Source of the DNA: a virus
Length of the DNA stretch: 54,370 bases
Strand: one strand, 5' to 3'
Virus record (IMG/VR): IMGVR_UViG_3300038405_000130
Location: 1-54,370 of that record
Positions 8,901 through 17,184 of this stretch are shown here, piece by piece. The translations under genes were made by a program, and so were the position numbers. How positions within the stretch are numbered: the stretch's first letter is position 1; each line of letters begins with the position of its first letter. The notes beneath the pieces were generated by a model that was not told the origin of the DNA, ran no database searches, and worked only from the letters and a program-made list of their open reading frames with translations.

Positions 8901-10385
8901 GTTCTTATCTCCTTGGGTTAGAGGTTGCGTTGTTGTGTTAGTGTCGCTTGTGGCTGTCGCTGTGACTGCAGATGTGCCGGGATCGAGTTGCGCGATTCGG
9001 CCGTACTTTGCGTGCTCCTCCATTCTCGATATGGTCAAGTGCATGAGGTCGTCTCCATCGACCTGTCGTACGACGAGGTAGTCAAACCTGTCGTCGATCT
9101 TATCCACACGAAAGAGTCTACCGAATCGGCTAGAGCCAAATGCCTTATTCGTAACTTTGATGAAGTCACCGACTTTGAAACTGAGCATATTCTCGGGCTT
9201 GGCCGCGTCGGTCTGCGCAGCTTCGGTCGCAGCTTCAGCGTCCCGCACCGTACCGGCCCACCGAACCAGTTTGCCTTCTTTGATGTGCCGCGGCATAAAT
9301 TCCGGTGTCAGAGTGAGGGTGCAGTCTGAGCCCTGTAGAGGTCGTAGCTGCACAAAAGAGCTGGTGACGTTCTCAACTCTGTACATATGGCCTTTGCAAT
9401 CCACATTGAAATCGTATGTGACGTCGAATATGTCACCGACCTTGAAAGTTGTGTCGAGCTCTGTAGCGACGGCCGGCGGCGATTCGCGCACTAATCTTCC
9501 GCCCTTGATTCGGCTGAGCAGCTCCGTCTCTGTGTAGCCCATGCCCGTAGGTTTCAGTTCGTCAAGCGCTTTTAGCGTTATTGCCCTACAGCCTTCAGAA
9601 ATACTCACAATCTTAAAGGAACGCCCAGTGAGTGTAGGCAGTGCCTGGTTGGACGCATAGCGAAAGACGTCGCCTACCTTAAAAGTCAGGTCATCCGGTT
9701 CCATCGCGGCGGTCGCCACTGCGACGGAGGCATCGGCCAAAATGGGCGCAGCGCCAGCGACCACGACCTGCGCAGATTCAGTGGAGGTCGTTGCGGACGC
9801 GCCGGCAACGGGTGGTTCTATGCCGAACGTGTGGAGCTTGAAGCAGTCTCGTCCGACGTCAGAAAGTCTGGCCGATAATCGCTCGACGCACAGAGGGCCG
9901 GAGCCGATTCGAAATGCCTTGGAATGAGGATAGGCGAGGTTCACGATACCGGTAAACTTCTCACCGTGTATTCCGAGGACACGCTCCATATCACCATATC
10001 TGTCAATCAGGACGTCGGTCTTCAAGTCTAGAATCTCTCCAGGCTGAATCCATCGTGCGGCGACGAACTCTCCCACCTTCAAGTCTGCGGCCGTAATTTT
10101 AGGGTCGATGATAATCGGAGTCGTAGTCGCGCTCGTGTCTCCGTTGTAAACCTCCGACTCCTTCTCGAACCGGACGAACACGTCTCCCTCCGGGTCGAGA
10201 CGCAGTCGACGACGCTTTACGACATCGGTGTGTCCATGTCGAGCGCAGACGGATGTCCAGCAATTCTGCTCGTCTATGCGGGCGACGATGTCCGTGTCCC
10301 TATCCAGGACGACGGAGTCACCGAGCTCTCGGAAGCGCAGAACCTCACCCTTCTCAAACAGTAGTCCGACTCTACTTGTCTTCAT
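8397..10385 (-). CDS. Tandem SH3/KOW-like repeat protein, in-frame with a C-terminal helical protein
   Basis: The open frame gives 662 residues. At least three clear repeats of about 65 residues begin with FKVGD at residues 235, 314 and 403; a related LKVGE unit begins near 102 and a divergent unit fills the N-terminus. Each has the strand pattern of SH3/KOW-type barrels. Ala/Thr-rich linkers separate them. The last 167 residues are a helical Ala-rich domain with no such repeat. An ATG at 8900, preceded by an AAGGAGATAAGAAC leader, lies at that boundary, so a separate C-terminal product is likely. Function unknown. Two genes fused by loss of a stop codon, or an indel in the assembly, are real alternatives. 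Confidence 0.6.
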   Translation of the reverse strand: MKTSRVGLLFEKGEVLRFRELGDSVVLDRDTDIVARIDEQNCWTSVCARHGHTDVVKRRRLRLDPEGDVFVRFEKESEVYNGDTSATTTPIIIDPKITAADLKVGEFVAARWIQPGEILDLKTDVLIDRYGDMERVLGIHGEKFTGIVNLAYPHSKAFRIGSGPLCVERLSARLSDVGRDCFKLHTFGIEPPVAGASATTSTESAQVVVAGAAPILADASVAVATAAMEPDDLTFKVGDVFRYASNQALPTLTGRSFKIVSISEGCRAITLKALDELKPTGMGYTETELLSRIKGGRLVRESPPAVATELDTTFKVGDIFDVTYDFNVDCKGHMYRVENVTSSFVQLRPLQGSDCTLTLTPEFMPRHIKEGKLVRWAGTVRDAEAATEAAQTDAAKPENMLSFKVGDFIKVTNKAFGSSRFGRLFRVDKIDDRFDYLVVRQVDGDDLMHLTISRMEEHAKYGRIAQLDPGTSAVTATATSDTNTTTQPLTQGDKNMTGTITYTSDPILNDASGESPSEGHLKHIIGGATSTMSIDLFVKVMTRKLARSAVKAGRPDLARTLISKDARDFAKFVTPAALLGIAIVGSESEHEGFRATCVAAIPALKAATSAGLASVGMMVVERFLFDESDELAELEVMISGAQELDRIKAGQTAAAAAAVKTL

Positions 10386-10438
10386 TCAGTCACCGCCGTT
10401 CCGCCTCAGTCGACTGTCACTTGAAGTCAGCGTGGACG

Positions 10439-11089
10439 TCAACGCTTCGAGAGGTTCAGCGTCGGAAAGAAGAAGCGCATGTGGCGCTCGTGCTCTTCTC
10501 GGTCGAGCTGCTCCTGCGTCTTCTGCCGGGCCCTGACCGGTGCGATGGTCTGCGCCGTCGCCTGCTCCCACGGAGGAGCGGCGACGCGCCTGAGGGCGTT
10601 ACTCAGAATGTGTGGGGGTAGTTCTAGGACGCCGCCTTTGCTGTGCGAAACACCATCAGGTCGAAGGAATTGAATCTCGATCGGGTCGCCCAATGAGACC
10701 ACGCGAACGTAGTGACCTATAGGCACTTCGACGAGCAAGGAGCCAACCATACCGCACCAACCTGGAGAGCAGAGCAAAAACAGGTCGCCGACCTTGCACG
10801 AAGTGTCGAGCACTTTGGTCTGTGTCGCGGCAGATGTAACCGGCGCTCCGTTCGTAGCTGCCGTGGTCGACTTCTTGCGTCGTAGCGGATACCAATCTGG
10901 CTTTACAACCTGCCCGACGTAGCCTTGATTGACCAAGGCCGAGTCTGCAAACTGGTCATCCACTCTGATAGCATCGCCGACGCGAACAAGCTCCCAGTCG
11001 GTTCCAAGATCATCGGCACCTTTCTCCGCTAGAGCGGCCATGCCGTCCTCATATCCGGCATCCAAGAACATCTGCTTCGTTGGTTTCAT
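10439..11089 (-). CDS. SH3-like domain phage protein
   Basis: A 216-residue protein. The start chosen is the ATG at 11089, which has AGGAG 5-6 bases upstream; the longer open frame upstream is compositionally odd. Two beta-rich units are visible: WELVRVGDAIRVDD near residue 30 and a CKVGDLFLLCSP unit near residue 95. Both resemble the VGD-type SH3/KOW units of the repeat protein encoded downstream. The C-terminus is a charged helix with REEHERHMRFFFP. It may belong to the same functional module as its neighbour, but that module is unknown. Confidence 0.6.
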   Translation of the reverse strand: MKPTKQMFLDAGYEDGMAALAEKGADDLGTDWELVRVGDAIRVDDQFADSALVNQGYVGQVVKPDWYPLRRKKSTTAATNGAPVTSAATQTKVLDTSCKVGDLFLLCSPGWCGMVGSLLVEVPIGHYVRVVSLGDPIEIQFLRPDGVSHSKGGVLELPPHILSNALRRVAAPPWEQATAQTIAPVRARQKTQEQLDREEHERHMRFFFPTLNLSKR

Positions 11090-11151
11090 CGTATTCTCCT
11101 GCTGTGCTTCGTGCGTCGTGCTGTAGCGGTTGCTGTAGTTGTTGACGTGGA

Positions 11152-12033
11152 CTATCGGCGCCGTTGCTCGTCGTGGTAGTCGCACATGGTCATGAATGCA
11201 GCGTCAGCCGTTGCCGGACCGCTAGAGAAAGTCTCTTCTCGGGCCTGCCCACGAGACTTCCAGCCATTCTCTCGAATCTCCTTCGCCGTCCAGGCCAAAA
11301 ACTCGACGAGCGTGCACGTGTATGTTCCACGACTGCCCCGCCAGTCTTCAAGTTCAGCCTCGGAGAGACACGCGAGGGCGCTCGCCGAGAGTTCGACCTC
11401 GTTGATGCATGAAGCAACGTCCGTGCCGAGGAAGTCGCGAATGCAGGTCGAACCGACCTGAACGAGACGACCGTCCGACTCGTTCATGCACACGAACGTC
11501 TGCTTGCGCACCTGAGAACGTTTGCAGTGGTCGCAGGAGTTGTTTCGATGATGCCACTCGGTCGGAAGTACCACGCCCGGAACCGCTCGAACGATGGTGT
11601 TGTCCTCACCGAGCTCGTGGTCGAGCATCGCGGCGAAGGCCCAACCATTCAGCTTGACAGTCTTGACCCCGATGAGCCGCACCTGATGGACGGTACGAAC
11701 CTGGCCGGTGTACGAGCGCTTGCTCTGCGGGTTTGGCGCGTCTGGCGCGAGCCTGGTCCAGGAATAGCACCAACCAAAGCCGCCCTCATCATCGGCACGA
11801 TACGAGTACTCGTACTCGTCGATGCCGCCGACGACTTCATAGGTCGGCGCCTCGACTCCGAGCTTCTTCGCTCGTCGGGCAAGCTTGGCGAAGTTCTCCT
11901 CGAGGCGCTCGAGGTTGAGGACGTTGTAGAGTTTCTCTTTCGGTCCTTCAACCATGGCCTCATCGACCACCGGCGGTTCGACCGTTGACGGTTCGACCGT
12001 TGACTGTTCGATGACTGCGTTGTTCTCGTGCAT
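11152..12033 (-). CDS. Phage hypothetical protein with C4 zinc-finger
   Basis: A 293-residue protein. An acidic N-terminal tail carries a short STVEP repeat. The middle contains a beta-rich segment (VRLIGVKTVKLNGWAF). A zinc site follows: NNSCDHCKRSQVRKQTFVCM and then a G-S-T-C-I-x-D-F segment, giving the CxxC...C...C arrangement typical of a widespread phage family in which a conserved C-x-x-D-F follows the finger. The C-terminus is Trp/Glu-rich. The role is unknown; nucleic-acid binding is plausible. The ATG at 12033 has no strong ribosome binding site, but the longer frame upstream would overlap the neighbouring membrane-protein gene and is Arg/Ser-rich. Confidence 0.65.
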   Translation of the reverse strand: MHENNAVIEQSTVEPSTVEPPVVDEAMVEGPKEKLYNVLNLERLEENFAKLARRAKKLGVEAPTYEVVGGIDEYEYSYRADDEGGFGWCYSWTRLAPDAPNPQSKRSYTGQVRTVHQVRLIGVKTVKLNGWAFAAMLDHELGEDNTIVRAVPGVVLPTEWHHRNNSCDHCKRSQVRKQTFVCMNESDGRLVQVGSTCIRDFLGTDVASCINEVELSASALACLSEAELEDWRGSRGTYTCTLVEFLAWTAKEIRENGWKSRGQAREETFSSGPATADAAFMTMCDYHDEQRRR

Positions 12034-12076
12034 GACCAAATTGTTTGGTCGTCGCCGTCGCGCTGTCCAGCGTCGG

Positions 12077-12358
12077 TCAAACCTTGTATGTCGGTGTGAC
12101 GAAAAGCAAGCGAAGGACGAAGATGCCGAAGAAGAGTGCGATGCCGGCTGCGATAGGACGCCCAAGGACGAGCGATAGCAGTAGGACGACGATGCCGGTC
12201 ACGAAAACGGTAGCGACGATAAGACCGACTGCGACGCAGAACAAGCCGAGAACCTTGGCCACGACGTGTATCGTACCGGAGACGACTGCCCAGACGAACG
12301 CCAGGACCGACTTGACGACCTGGGCGACGGGGCTGCGAGATTCTTTTACCTTGGGCAC
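12077..12358 (-). CDS. Small integral membrane protein
   Basis: A 93-residue protein made almost wholly of hydrophobic segments: about 15-45 (Val/Ala-rich), 40-65 (a Val/Leu/Ile-rich span ending at LGRP) and 68-90 (an Ala/Ile/Phe-rich span). Two to three transmembrane helices are likely, with a basic N-terminus. It starts at a GTG at 12358 with AGGTGA just upstream and overlaps the end of the preceding gene by 13 bases. It could be an inner-membrane phage protein of almost any kind; it is far from the lysis-like cassette, so I do not call it a holin. Confidence 0.6.
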   Translation of the reverse strand: MPKVKESRSPVAQVVKSVLAFVWAVVSGTIHVVAKVLGLFCVAVGLIVATVFVTGIVVLLLSLVLGRPIAAGIALFFGIFVLRLLFVTPTYKV

Positions 12359-12759
12359 GATTCACCTGGTCCATCAATTGTGATGTCGGCAGGAAACTCG
12401 TCAAGGACCTTCGCATCGAGTTCGTAGGCCGCAGCGATACCATCGATCGCGCTCCTCCAGTCTTCGACTGTGACCTCATCATGGATCATCTGAAGCTGAC
12501 CCACTAGTTCTCGGTGGCCTATCTCGCTAGCGATTATCTCGGTGGAATCTCTATTTCCGTTGAGCGGGTTTATTCGTGAACTGCCCCACAACACCCCTTC
12601 CATATCTGGGCGATACTTGTCGTCTGGAATCAGACAGCCGGCGGCGCACCTAAGCCCCTCCGGAGTACGATACATGCAGTTCCCTTCAACCATCGCCTTG
12701 CACTTCTGCGTGAGCATATGCCGAGCGACTTTGTCGAAAATCTCTTGTGGTGTCATCAT
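12346..12759 (-). CDS. Phage hypothetical protein with CAAGCLIPD motif
   Basis: A 137-residue protein. The N-terminus is helical (MTPQEIFDKVARHML). The signature is a Cys-rich turn, GLRCAAGCLIPDDKY, followed by MEG. This motif is frequent in short phage proteins of unknown function and resembles the Cys-rich turn of the protein encoded at 5776-6156. The C-terminus is acidic. The start is one of two consecutive ATGs at 12759 and 12756. It is the first gene of a minus-strand run that diverges from the Thg1 gene; a possible TTGACT-18-TACCAT promoter lies at 12767-12796, but this is weak. Confidence 0.65.
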   Translation of the reverse strand: MMTPQEIFDKVARHMLTQKCKAMVEGNCMYRTPEGLRCAAGCLIPDDKYRPDMEGVLWGSSRINPLNGNRDSTEIIASEIGHRELVGQLQMIHDEVTVEDWRSAIDGIAAAYELDAKVLDEFPADITIDGPGESCPR

Positions 12760-12835
12760 GTCGATGATGGTACGTCCGATCGGCGCTCGAAGTCAACCGT
12801 TGCCAAATTGTCGCGCTTCGTGCTCTTGTAGGCAC
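12760..12835. promoter_or_regulatory. Divergent intergenic region
   Basis: This 76-bp stretch separates a minus-strand gene from the plus-strand Thg1 gene, so it should carry promoters for both. On the minus strand TTGACT (12791-12796) and TACCAT (12767-12772) are spaced by 18 bases, an imperfect sigma70-type pair that would place the transcript start almost at the ATG. No good plus-strand promoter or strong ribosome binding site is visible. Confidence 0.25.
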
Positions 12836-13713
12836 ATGCCGAATGCCGCAAGTCTAGAAGAACGAATGAAGCGGTACGAAGTGCAGACCGACGCGCATCT
12901 GATGTCGGGGCTGCCCGCCATCGCCCGCTTGGATGGACGTTCGTTTGGCGCGTTCACAAAGCATGCGAAGAAGCCGTTCAGCCAGGCGTTTCGAAATTGC
13001 ATGATTCGCATTGCGGAGCATCTCATCGAGGAAACTGGCGCCACCGTCGCGTACACGCAGTCGGACGAGATAACGCTTGCGTGGGTGCAGGAGTCGATGC
13101 GAAAGGCCGATACGCCTGAGTTCGTGTTCTTCAACGGGCGCGTGCAGAAGATGTGTTCAACGCTCGCCGCGATGGCGAGTGTGAAGCTGGCAAAGGAAGG
13201 GGAGGCTATGACGTCAGCAATGCGCGACCGTAGCGGTCTTGCCTGGCATCGCATGCCTGGCATCGCATGCCAACCTTCGATTGCCGAGTGTTCAACGTGC
13301 CGTCGCTCGAGGAGGCGTCGAACGTCTTCGTGTGGCGTCAACAGGATGCGATACGCAACTCAATCGAGATGGCCGCCCGTGCGCACTTCTCGCACAAGGA
13401 ATGCCTCAGCAAGACGTGCGCGCAGCTGCAGGAGATGCTGTTTCAGCGGAAAGGAATCAACTGGGCGCACTACGAGGACGACTTCAGGCGTGGTTCATTC
13501 GTTCGAAAGACCTACGTCGAGCGTCGATACGCGCCGGTCGAGATTGCAGACTTGCCACCGAAGCACGAGGCGCGTTCGAACCCCAACCTCGTAGTGCGTC
13601 GTCGTACATTCGTGACATCATCGTTTGAGGTCGCTCGTTTATGCAATCGGCAGGAGACGCTGTTCCTTGGTTTCTCGTCAGAGCCGGACTTCGAAGGCAT
13701 GTCACCAGTCTGA
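12836..13713 (+). pseudogene. tRNA-His guanylyltransferase (Thg1-like), frameshifted
   Basis: Two overlapping frames together encode a Thg1-type enzyme, which adds nucleotides in the 3'-5' direction to the 5' end of tRNA. Frame one holds LEERMKRYE, the metal-binding IARLDGRSF and YTQSDEI motifs. Frame two, from 13267, holds FDCRVFNVPS, WRQQDAIRNSI, a FSHKE segment and the KGINW...RRGSFV end. The break lies at an exact tandem copy of a 14-base unit at 13241-13268. Removing one copy joins the frames at WHRMPTFDC and gives a 287-residue protein of normal length, with all visible catalytic residues present. It lies on the opposite strand to its neighbours and is convergent with the reductase gene. 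Confidence 0.85.
13241..13268 (+). repeat. 14-bp tandem duplication inside Thg1 gene
   Basis: The unit GCCTGGCATCGCAT occurs twice without interruption and is followed by GCC, the start of a third copy. Because 14 is not a multiple of three, the extra copy shifts the reading frame. Each unit also contains the inner repeat GCAT. Slippage during replication, a mutation in the sampled phage, or an assembly error could produce it. Confidence 0.95.
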
Positions 13714-13717
13714 ACGT

Positions 13718-15913
13718 CTAGCCTTCGCACGCCGTGCACTCGTCCTTCGAGCGTGACGCCAAATCACCACGAAGAACTCCCTCAGTCCGAAGGTAGTAGA
13801 GCGTCTTCAGACCTTCCTTCCACGCTTCGACGTGGACCTCGTGGATGTACTTCGGTGACGAGTTCGCCGCAAAGAACAGGTTCACCGACTGAGCCTGGTC
13901 AACCCAGACTTGTCGCTGCACGGCCTGCCGAACGATGGCGTGCTGGTTAATCTCTCGCGCCGTTAGGAAGACCCGCTTCTCCTCATCACTAAGAATGCTC
14001 GAGTCGAGATGCTGAACGCTTCCCTGTTGTTCAACAATGGACCGCCAGAGCTCCTCAGTGTTGCGGTTTCGTGACTCGAGCAGGCGCTCGAGAGTTCGGT
14101 TGCGCCGTAGGAACGTGCCGTGCGCACCCTTGACCACGTACCGGTTTGCCGGCAATGGCTCGATGCTGGGTGAGTGCCCACCGGAGATTGCGGAGTTCGA
14201 GACCGTCGGTGCAATAGCGAGCAGGTGCGTGTTGCGCCGACCGAAGCCCCGGCACCATTCCGGTTCGCCCTCCTCCTTAGCCATCTCGACCGTGGCACGC
14301 TCTGCGCCATCTCGAATCGTCTTGAAGACCTTCGCGTTGAGCTGCATCGCGCCGAAGCTGTCGAAGGCGAGACCCTTCTCCTGAAGCAGTGTGTGCCAAC
14401 CAAGCGTGCCGATACCGATGGCCCGGCCCTTGATTGCGCTTCGTCGGGCCGGTTCCATGCCGGTCATCCCCTCAGAGCTGTCGATATACTCGTCAAGTAC
14501 GCCGTCGAGGAATCGTGCCGCGACTTCGGGCAGGTCCGTGTCTTTCCACTCGTCCCACCGCGTAAGGTTGAGCGAGCTGAGACAGCACACGAAGGTGTGG
14601 TCGACGTCGGTGTGGAGTGCGATCTCGCTGTTGCCGGTCATGAGGCCACAGGCTAGCGCGAACTTTCCCGTCGATGGGACCTTCGGACAGTAGACTTTGT
14701 GTGTACCTTCGAGCTTCTCGATACGTGCGATCCGGGACCAGTCTTCGAAGCTCGTGTGCGAAGCGCCGGCAGCAGTGCTAGCGAACGCGTGCTCCTCTAG
14801 CCACATGCCGGGCTGAAGGTCCTCGGCGAGCGTCTCACGGTACATCTCCTTGAGCGCTTCGGTCGGGTCGGACGTCGCGAACCATCGATGATTGCGCGTG
14901 CAGTCGACGTACTGGTCTTGTCCTCGAGCACGGTAGTGAATGCGTAGCAGCTCATCCTCGCCCTTGAGCTCGAATGAGTTGTTCAGAACCCACTCCTTAC
15001 CGTCCCAGATTTTGGCCTTCCGGCCGACGAGCTCATCGATGCGGACCGGCGAGTCGCAGAGCTCGACCATCGTAGCACCGGAGAGACAGCAAATGTTCGA
15101 GGTCTTAACGCTTAGGCCGTTCTTCTTGTAGCAGTCCGGATTCCGTTCGTTGATGTTGTCGGTGAAGATGAGATACGGCTCGCCGGTCTCAGCGCGGGTC
15201 TTGAGAATCTTCTGCCAGAGCAGTCGCTTCTCGCTACTGCCTTCGAGCATCGAGTGCATCCATTCATTCCCGATGCAGACGCCGTGGTTGAGGTTCAGGC
15301 AGCGACGGTTCATGTCGCCGGTCGGCCGACGAATGTCGAGGAATTCGTCGATGTCGCCGTGCTCAACTGGAAGGAACAGCGCACCAGCACCGCGCCGTGT
15401 CTTGCCTTGCTTTACGGACATGATGGCGGTGTCGTAGAGCTTGGCCCAGGGTATGACTCCTTCGGCGCTACCGTTGCCTGCGATCTCGGCTCCACGTCCA
15501 CGTAGGTCGCCGAGGTAGATTCCGACGCCGGCCCCGCGTTTAGTCAACAGCGCGAGCTCGTGGGCCTTTAGGAAGATGCTGTCGATACTATCACCACAAT
15601 GGATACTATCGCATGAGATGGGGAGCCCACGAGTCGTGCCCATGTTCGAAAGCACGGGGCTCGCCGGGCATAGCCAGTTGCGCCACATGTAGTCGAAGTA
15701 CTGCACCGTTCGTCGGTCCTCTTCGGCAGCCGTCGTTGACGCACCAACGGCGGCAGCTCTCGCGACTCGTGTGTACATTGCTCGAGGCGTCTCGCCTGGC
15801 AGCATGTAGTTCGGATGAATGGTCTTGAAACCCTCCTCCGTCATCCACGCGGGAGCTTCGTCGTCGCGCTTCAGCAGTTCAAGTGTGGCGCTATCGTCGT
15901 TCGAGTCGCTCAT
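13718..15913 (-). CDS. nrdA: Ribonucleotide reductase class I alpha subunit, intein-containing
   Basis: A 731-residue precursor; 578 residues remain after splicing. It reduces ribonucleotides together with the beta subunit encoded upstream. Visible landmarks are LPISC (C101, first active-site Cys), TSNIC (N273 and C275, the thiyl-radical Cys of SNLC-type motifs), then after the intein S-E (catalytic Glu) and VCCLSSLNL (second redox Cys). TLYYLRTEG carries the Tyr-Tyr radical relay, and the CTACEG end holds the thioredoxin-accessible Cys pair. There is no N-terminal ATP-cone, so allosteric activity control is probably absent. Residues 276-428 are a mini-intein. The ATG overlaps the previous stop (ATGA). 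This is a nucleotide-supply gene typical of large lytic phages. Confidence 0.93.
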   Translation of the reverse strand: MSDSNDDSATLELLKRDDEAPAWMTEEGFKTIHPNYMLPGETPRAMYTRVARAAAVGASTTAAEEDRRTVQYFDYMWRNWLCPASPVLSNMGTTRGLPISCDSIHCGDSIDSIFLKAHELALLTKRGAGVGIYLGDLRGRGAEIAGNGSAEGVIPWAKLYDTAIMSVKQGKTRRGAGALFLPVEHGDIDEFLDIRRPTGDMNRRCLNLNHGVCIGNEWMHSMLEGSSEKRLLWQKILKTRAETGEPYLIFTDNINERNPDCYKKNGLSVKTSNICCLSGATMVELCDSPVRIDELVGRKAKIWDGKEWVLNNSFELKGEDELLRIHYRARGQDQYVDCTRNHRWFATSDPTEALKEMYRETLAEDLQPGMWLEEHAFASTAAGASHTSFEDWSRIARIEKLEGTHKVYCPKVPSTGKFALACGLMTGNSEIALHTDVDHTFVCCLSSLNLTRWDEWKDTDLPEVAARFLDGVLDEYIDSSEGMTGMEPARRSAIKGRAIGIGTLGWHTLLQEKGLAFDSFGAMQLNAKVFKTIRDGAERATVEMAKEEGEPEWCRGFGRRNTHLLAIAPTVSNSAISGGHSPSIEPLPANRYVVKGAHGTFLRRNRTLERLLESRNRNTEELWRSIVEQQGSVQHLDSSILSDEEKRVFLTAREINQHAIVRQAVQRQVWVDQAQSVNLFFAANSSPKYIHEVHVEAWKEGLKTLYYLRTEGVLRGDLASRSKDECTACEG
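14630..15088 (-). mobile_element. Mini-intein in the reductase alpha subunit
   Basis: Residues 276-428 of the precursor (153 residues) do not belong to the reductase fold and interrupt SNIC/SEI. The insert starts with Cys (CLSGATMVEL, block A), has a block B-like CTRNHRWFA with the T-x-x-H pattern, a block F-like THKVYCPKV segment, and ends LMTGN before Ser+1. No endonuclease motif fits in this length, so it is a mini-intein. It sits directly after the catalytic thiyl-radical Cys. The usual penultimate His is Gly. Splicing is required for an active enzyme; it is inferred, not shown. Confidence 0.88.
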
Positions 15914-16125
15914 CTGTCCTCCCCGTCCTTGTCGACGTAGTCCTGCGCATGGTCGTAGGCGCCGCGAGCGTAGTGCATTCCATACGCTACACGTCGCAGT
16001 GCGTCCGACAGCGATAGGACACGGGATGAGCTGACATCCAGGCCTTGCTCTAGACCGTTGACCGCAACTTCGAGACTCTCGAGCACATCCTTCATTTCCT
16101 GCAGTCGACGCTCAGACTTCTTCAC
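15910..16125 (-). CDS. Small helical protein between the reductase subunits
   Basis: A 71-residue protein, almost all helix-forming and charged: MKKSERRLQEMKDVLESLEV followed by a second helix and an acidic Asp-rich end (DYVDKDGEDR). Heptad-like spacing of Leu/Val suggests a short coiled coil. Its stop overlaps the start of the alpha subunit (ATGA), and it begins 9 bases after the beta subunit stop, so the three genes form one translational unit. A role in reductase assembly or regulation is conceivable from position only. Confidence 0.6.
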   Translation of the reverse strand: MKKSERRLQEMKDVLESLEVAVNGLEQGLDVSSSRVLSLSDALRRVAYGMHYARGAYDHAQDYVDKDGEDR

Positions 16126-16134
16126 GAAGTCACC

Positions 16135-17094
16135 CTAACTCCAGATGGTAGAGAAGTCCAGCGTGCCCTTGGAGTAGTCCGAAACACGCTGGGCGAAGAA
16201 GTCAACCTGAGCAACGCCGGCCGAGAGCGAGTCGAACCAAGACATGCGGGCGAGCGCCGACTTGTCGATGTTTCGCCAGTTGCTCTTGAGCCCGAGGTCC
16301 TGCAGCTTGGTGTTGCAGCGATGACGGATGAACGCCTTGAGGTCCTTCGCGTCTATGCCCTCGACCGAGCCGACTGAGAATGCCTTGTCGATGAATGCGT
16401 CCTCGAGCTCGACGGTCAGTCGAGCAGCATTGTAGATACTCTCCCTGAGCTCTTCGGTCCATGCCTGAGGATGTTCGGCGATGAGCGTGCGAAACAGCCA
16501 ACAGCCGGCGTCGCTGTGCAAGCTCTCATCCTTGATGCTGTACGCTATGATTTGTCCGACACCCTTGAGCTTGTTGTAGCGACTGAAGTTGAGCAGCACG
16601 GCGAATGACGAGAAGAGGTTGACACCTTCGTTGAACGCGCTGAAGACTGCGAGGGAGAGCGCGATGTCTTCAGTCGACTTGCCGCGAGTCGTGATGAGCC
16701 GGTCGATCTTCGCCTTCGCGGTGGGCTCGTGCAAGAACGAGTCGAAGTTCTCGAGACCGAGGGACTGGTCCAGATAGGCGTACGAAACGGCGTGAATGCT
16801 TTCAAACGCCGCGAACGTCTGAGCCATCATTTGAATCTCCGGCTTCTTAAACCAACGAGAGACCATGTTGGCCCAGTAGTCAGCGATGAAGACTTCGCTC
16901 TGCGTGAAACCTTTCAGGATGTGCCCGACGAGAGCCTTCTCCGCATCGTTTAGGACCGACTTCCAATCACTGATATCGTCGCCCATCGAGATTTCGGAGC
17001 TCAGCCAGTGCGACTGCTGCTGCAGCTCCCAGTACTTGTACGCTTCAGGGTATTCGAACGGAGCGTAGGATTGGCGCGGAGTTAAGAGCGACAT
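16135..17094 (-). CDS. nrdB: Ribonucleotide reductase class I beta subunit
   Basis: A 319-residue ferritin-like di-metal protein that makes the radical for the alpha subunit. The metal ligands and radical site are visible from the ATG at 17094: E67 (FTQSEVF), E98 and H101 (ESIHAVSY) with Y105 seven residues after E98, as Y122 follows E115 in E. coli; E156 (FNEGVNLF); E190 and H193 (DESLH). Thus a tyrosyl-radical enzyme is expected. The first ligand is Glu where E. coli has Asp. The longer frame to 17136 adds a Cys/Arg-rich start and is rejected, though no clear ribosome binding site precedes 17094. Beta precedes alpha here, with a 71-codon gene between them. Confidence 0.93.
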   Translation of the reverse strand: MSLLTPRQSYAPFEYPEAYKYWELQQQSHWLSSEISMGDDISDWKSVLNDAEKALVGHILKGFTQSEVFIADYWANMVSRWFKKPEIQMMAQTFAAFESIHAVSYAYLDQSLGLENFDSFLHEPTAKAKIDRLITTRGKSTEDIALSLAVFSAFNEGVNLFSSFAVLLNFSRYNKLKGVGQIIAYSIKDESLHSDAGCWLFRTLIAEHPQAWTEELRESIYNAARLTVELEDAFIDKAFSVGSVEGIDAKDLKAFIRHRCNTKLQDLGLKSNWRNIDKSALARMSWFDSLSAGVAQVDFFAQRVSDYSKGTLDFSTIWS

Positions 17095-17184
17095 GCAGAG
17101 AAGAATACTGCAACATCGATGCCGATCGGTACGCATTTTGTTGCGGTCTTACGCACTTGCGCAAGGTCAGTTTATGCGCGCACG

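Noticed and set aside
12077-12358. Holin call for the 93-residue membrane protein
   Set aside because: Membrane spans alone are not enough and it is about 19 kb from the lysozyme.
13241-13268. Programmed ribosomal frameshift in Thg1
   Set aside because: There is no slippery sequence; the exact 14-bp duplication explains the break.
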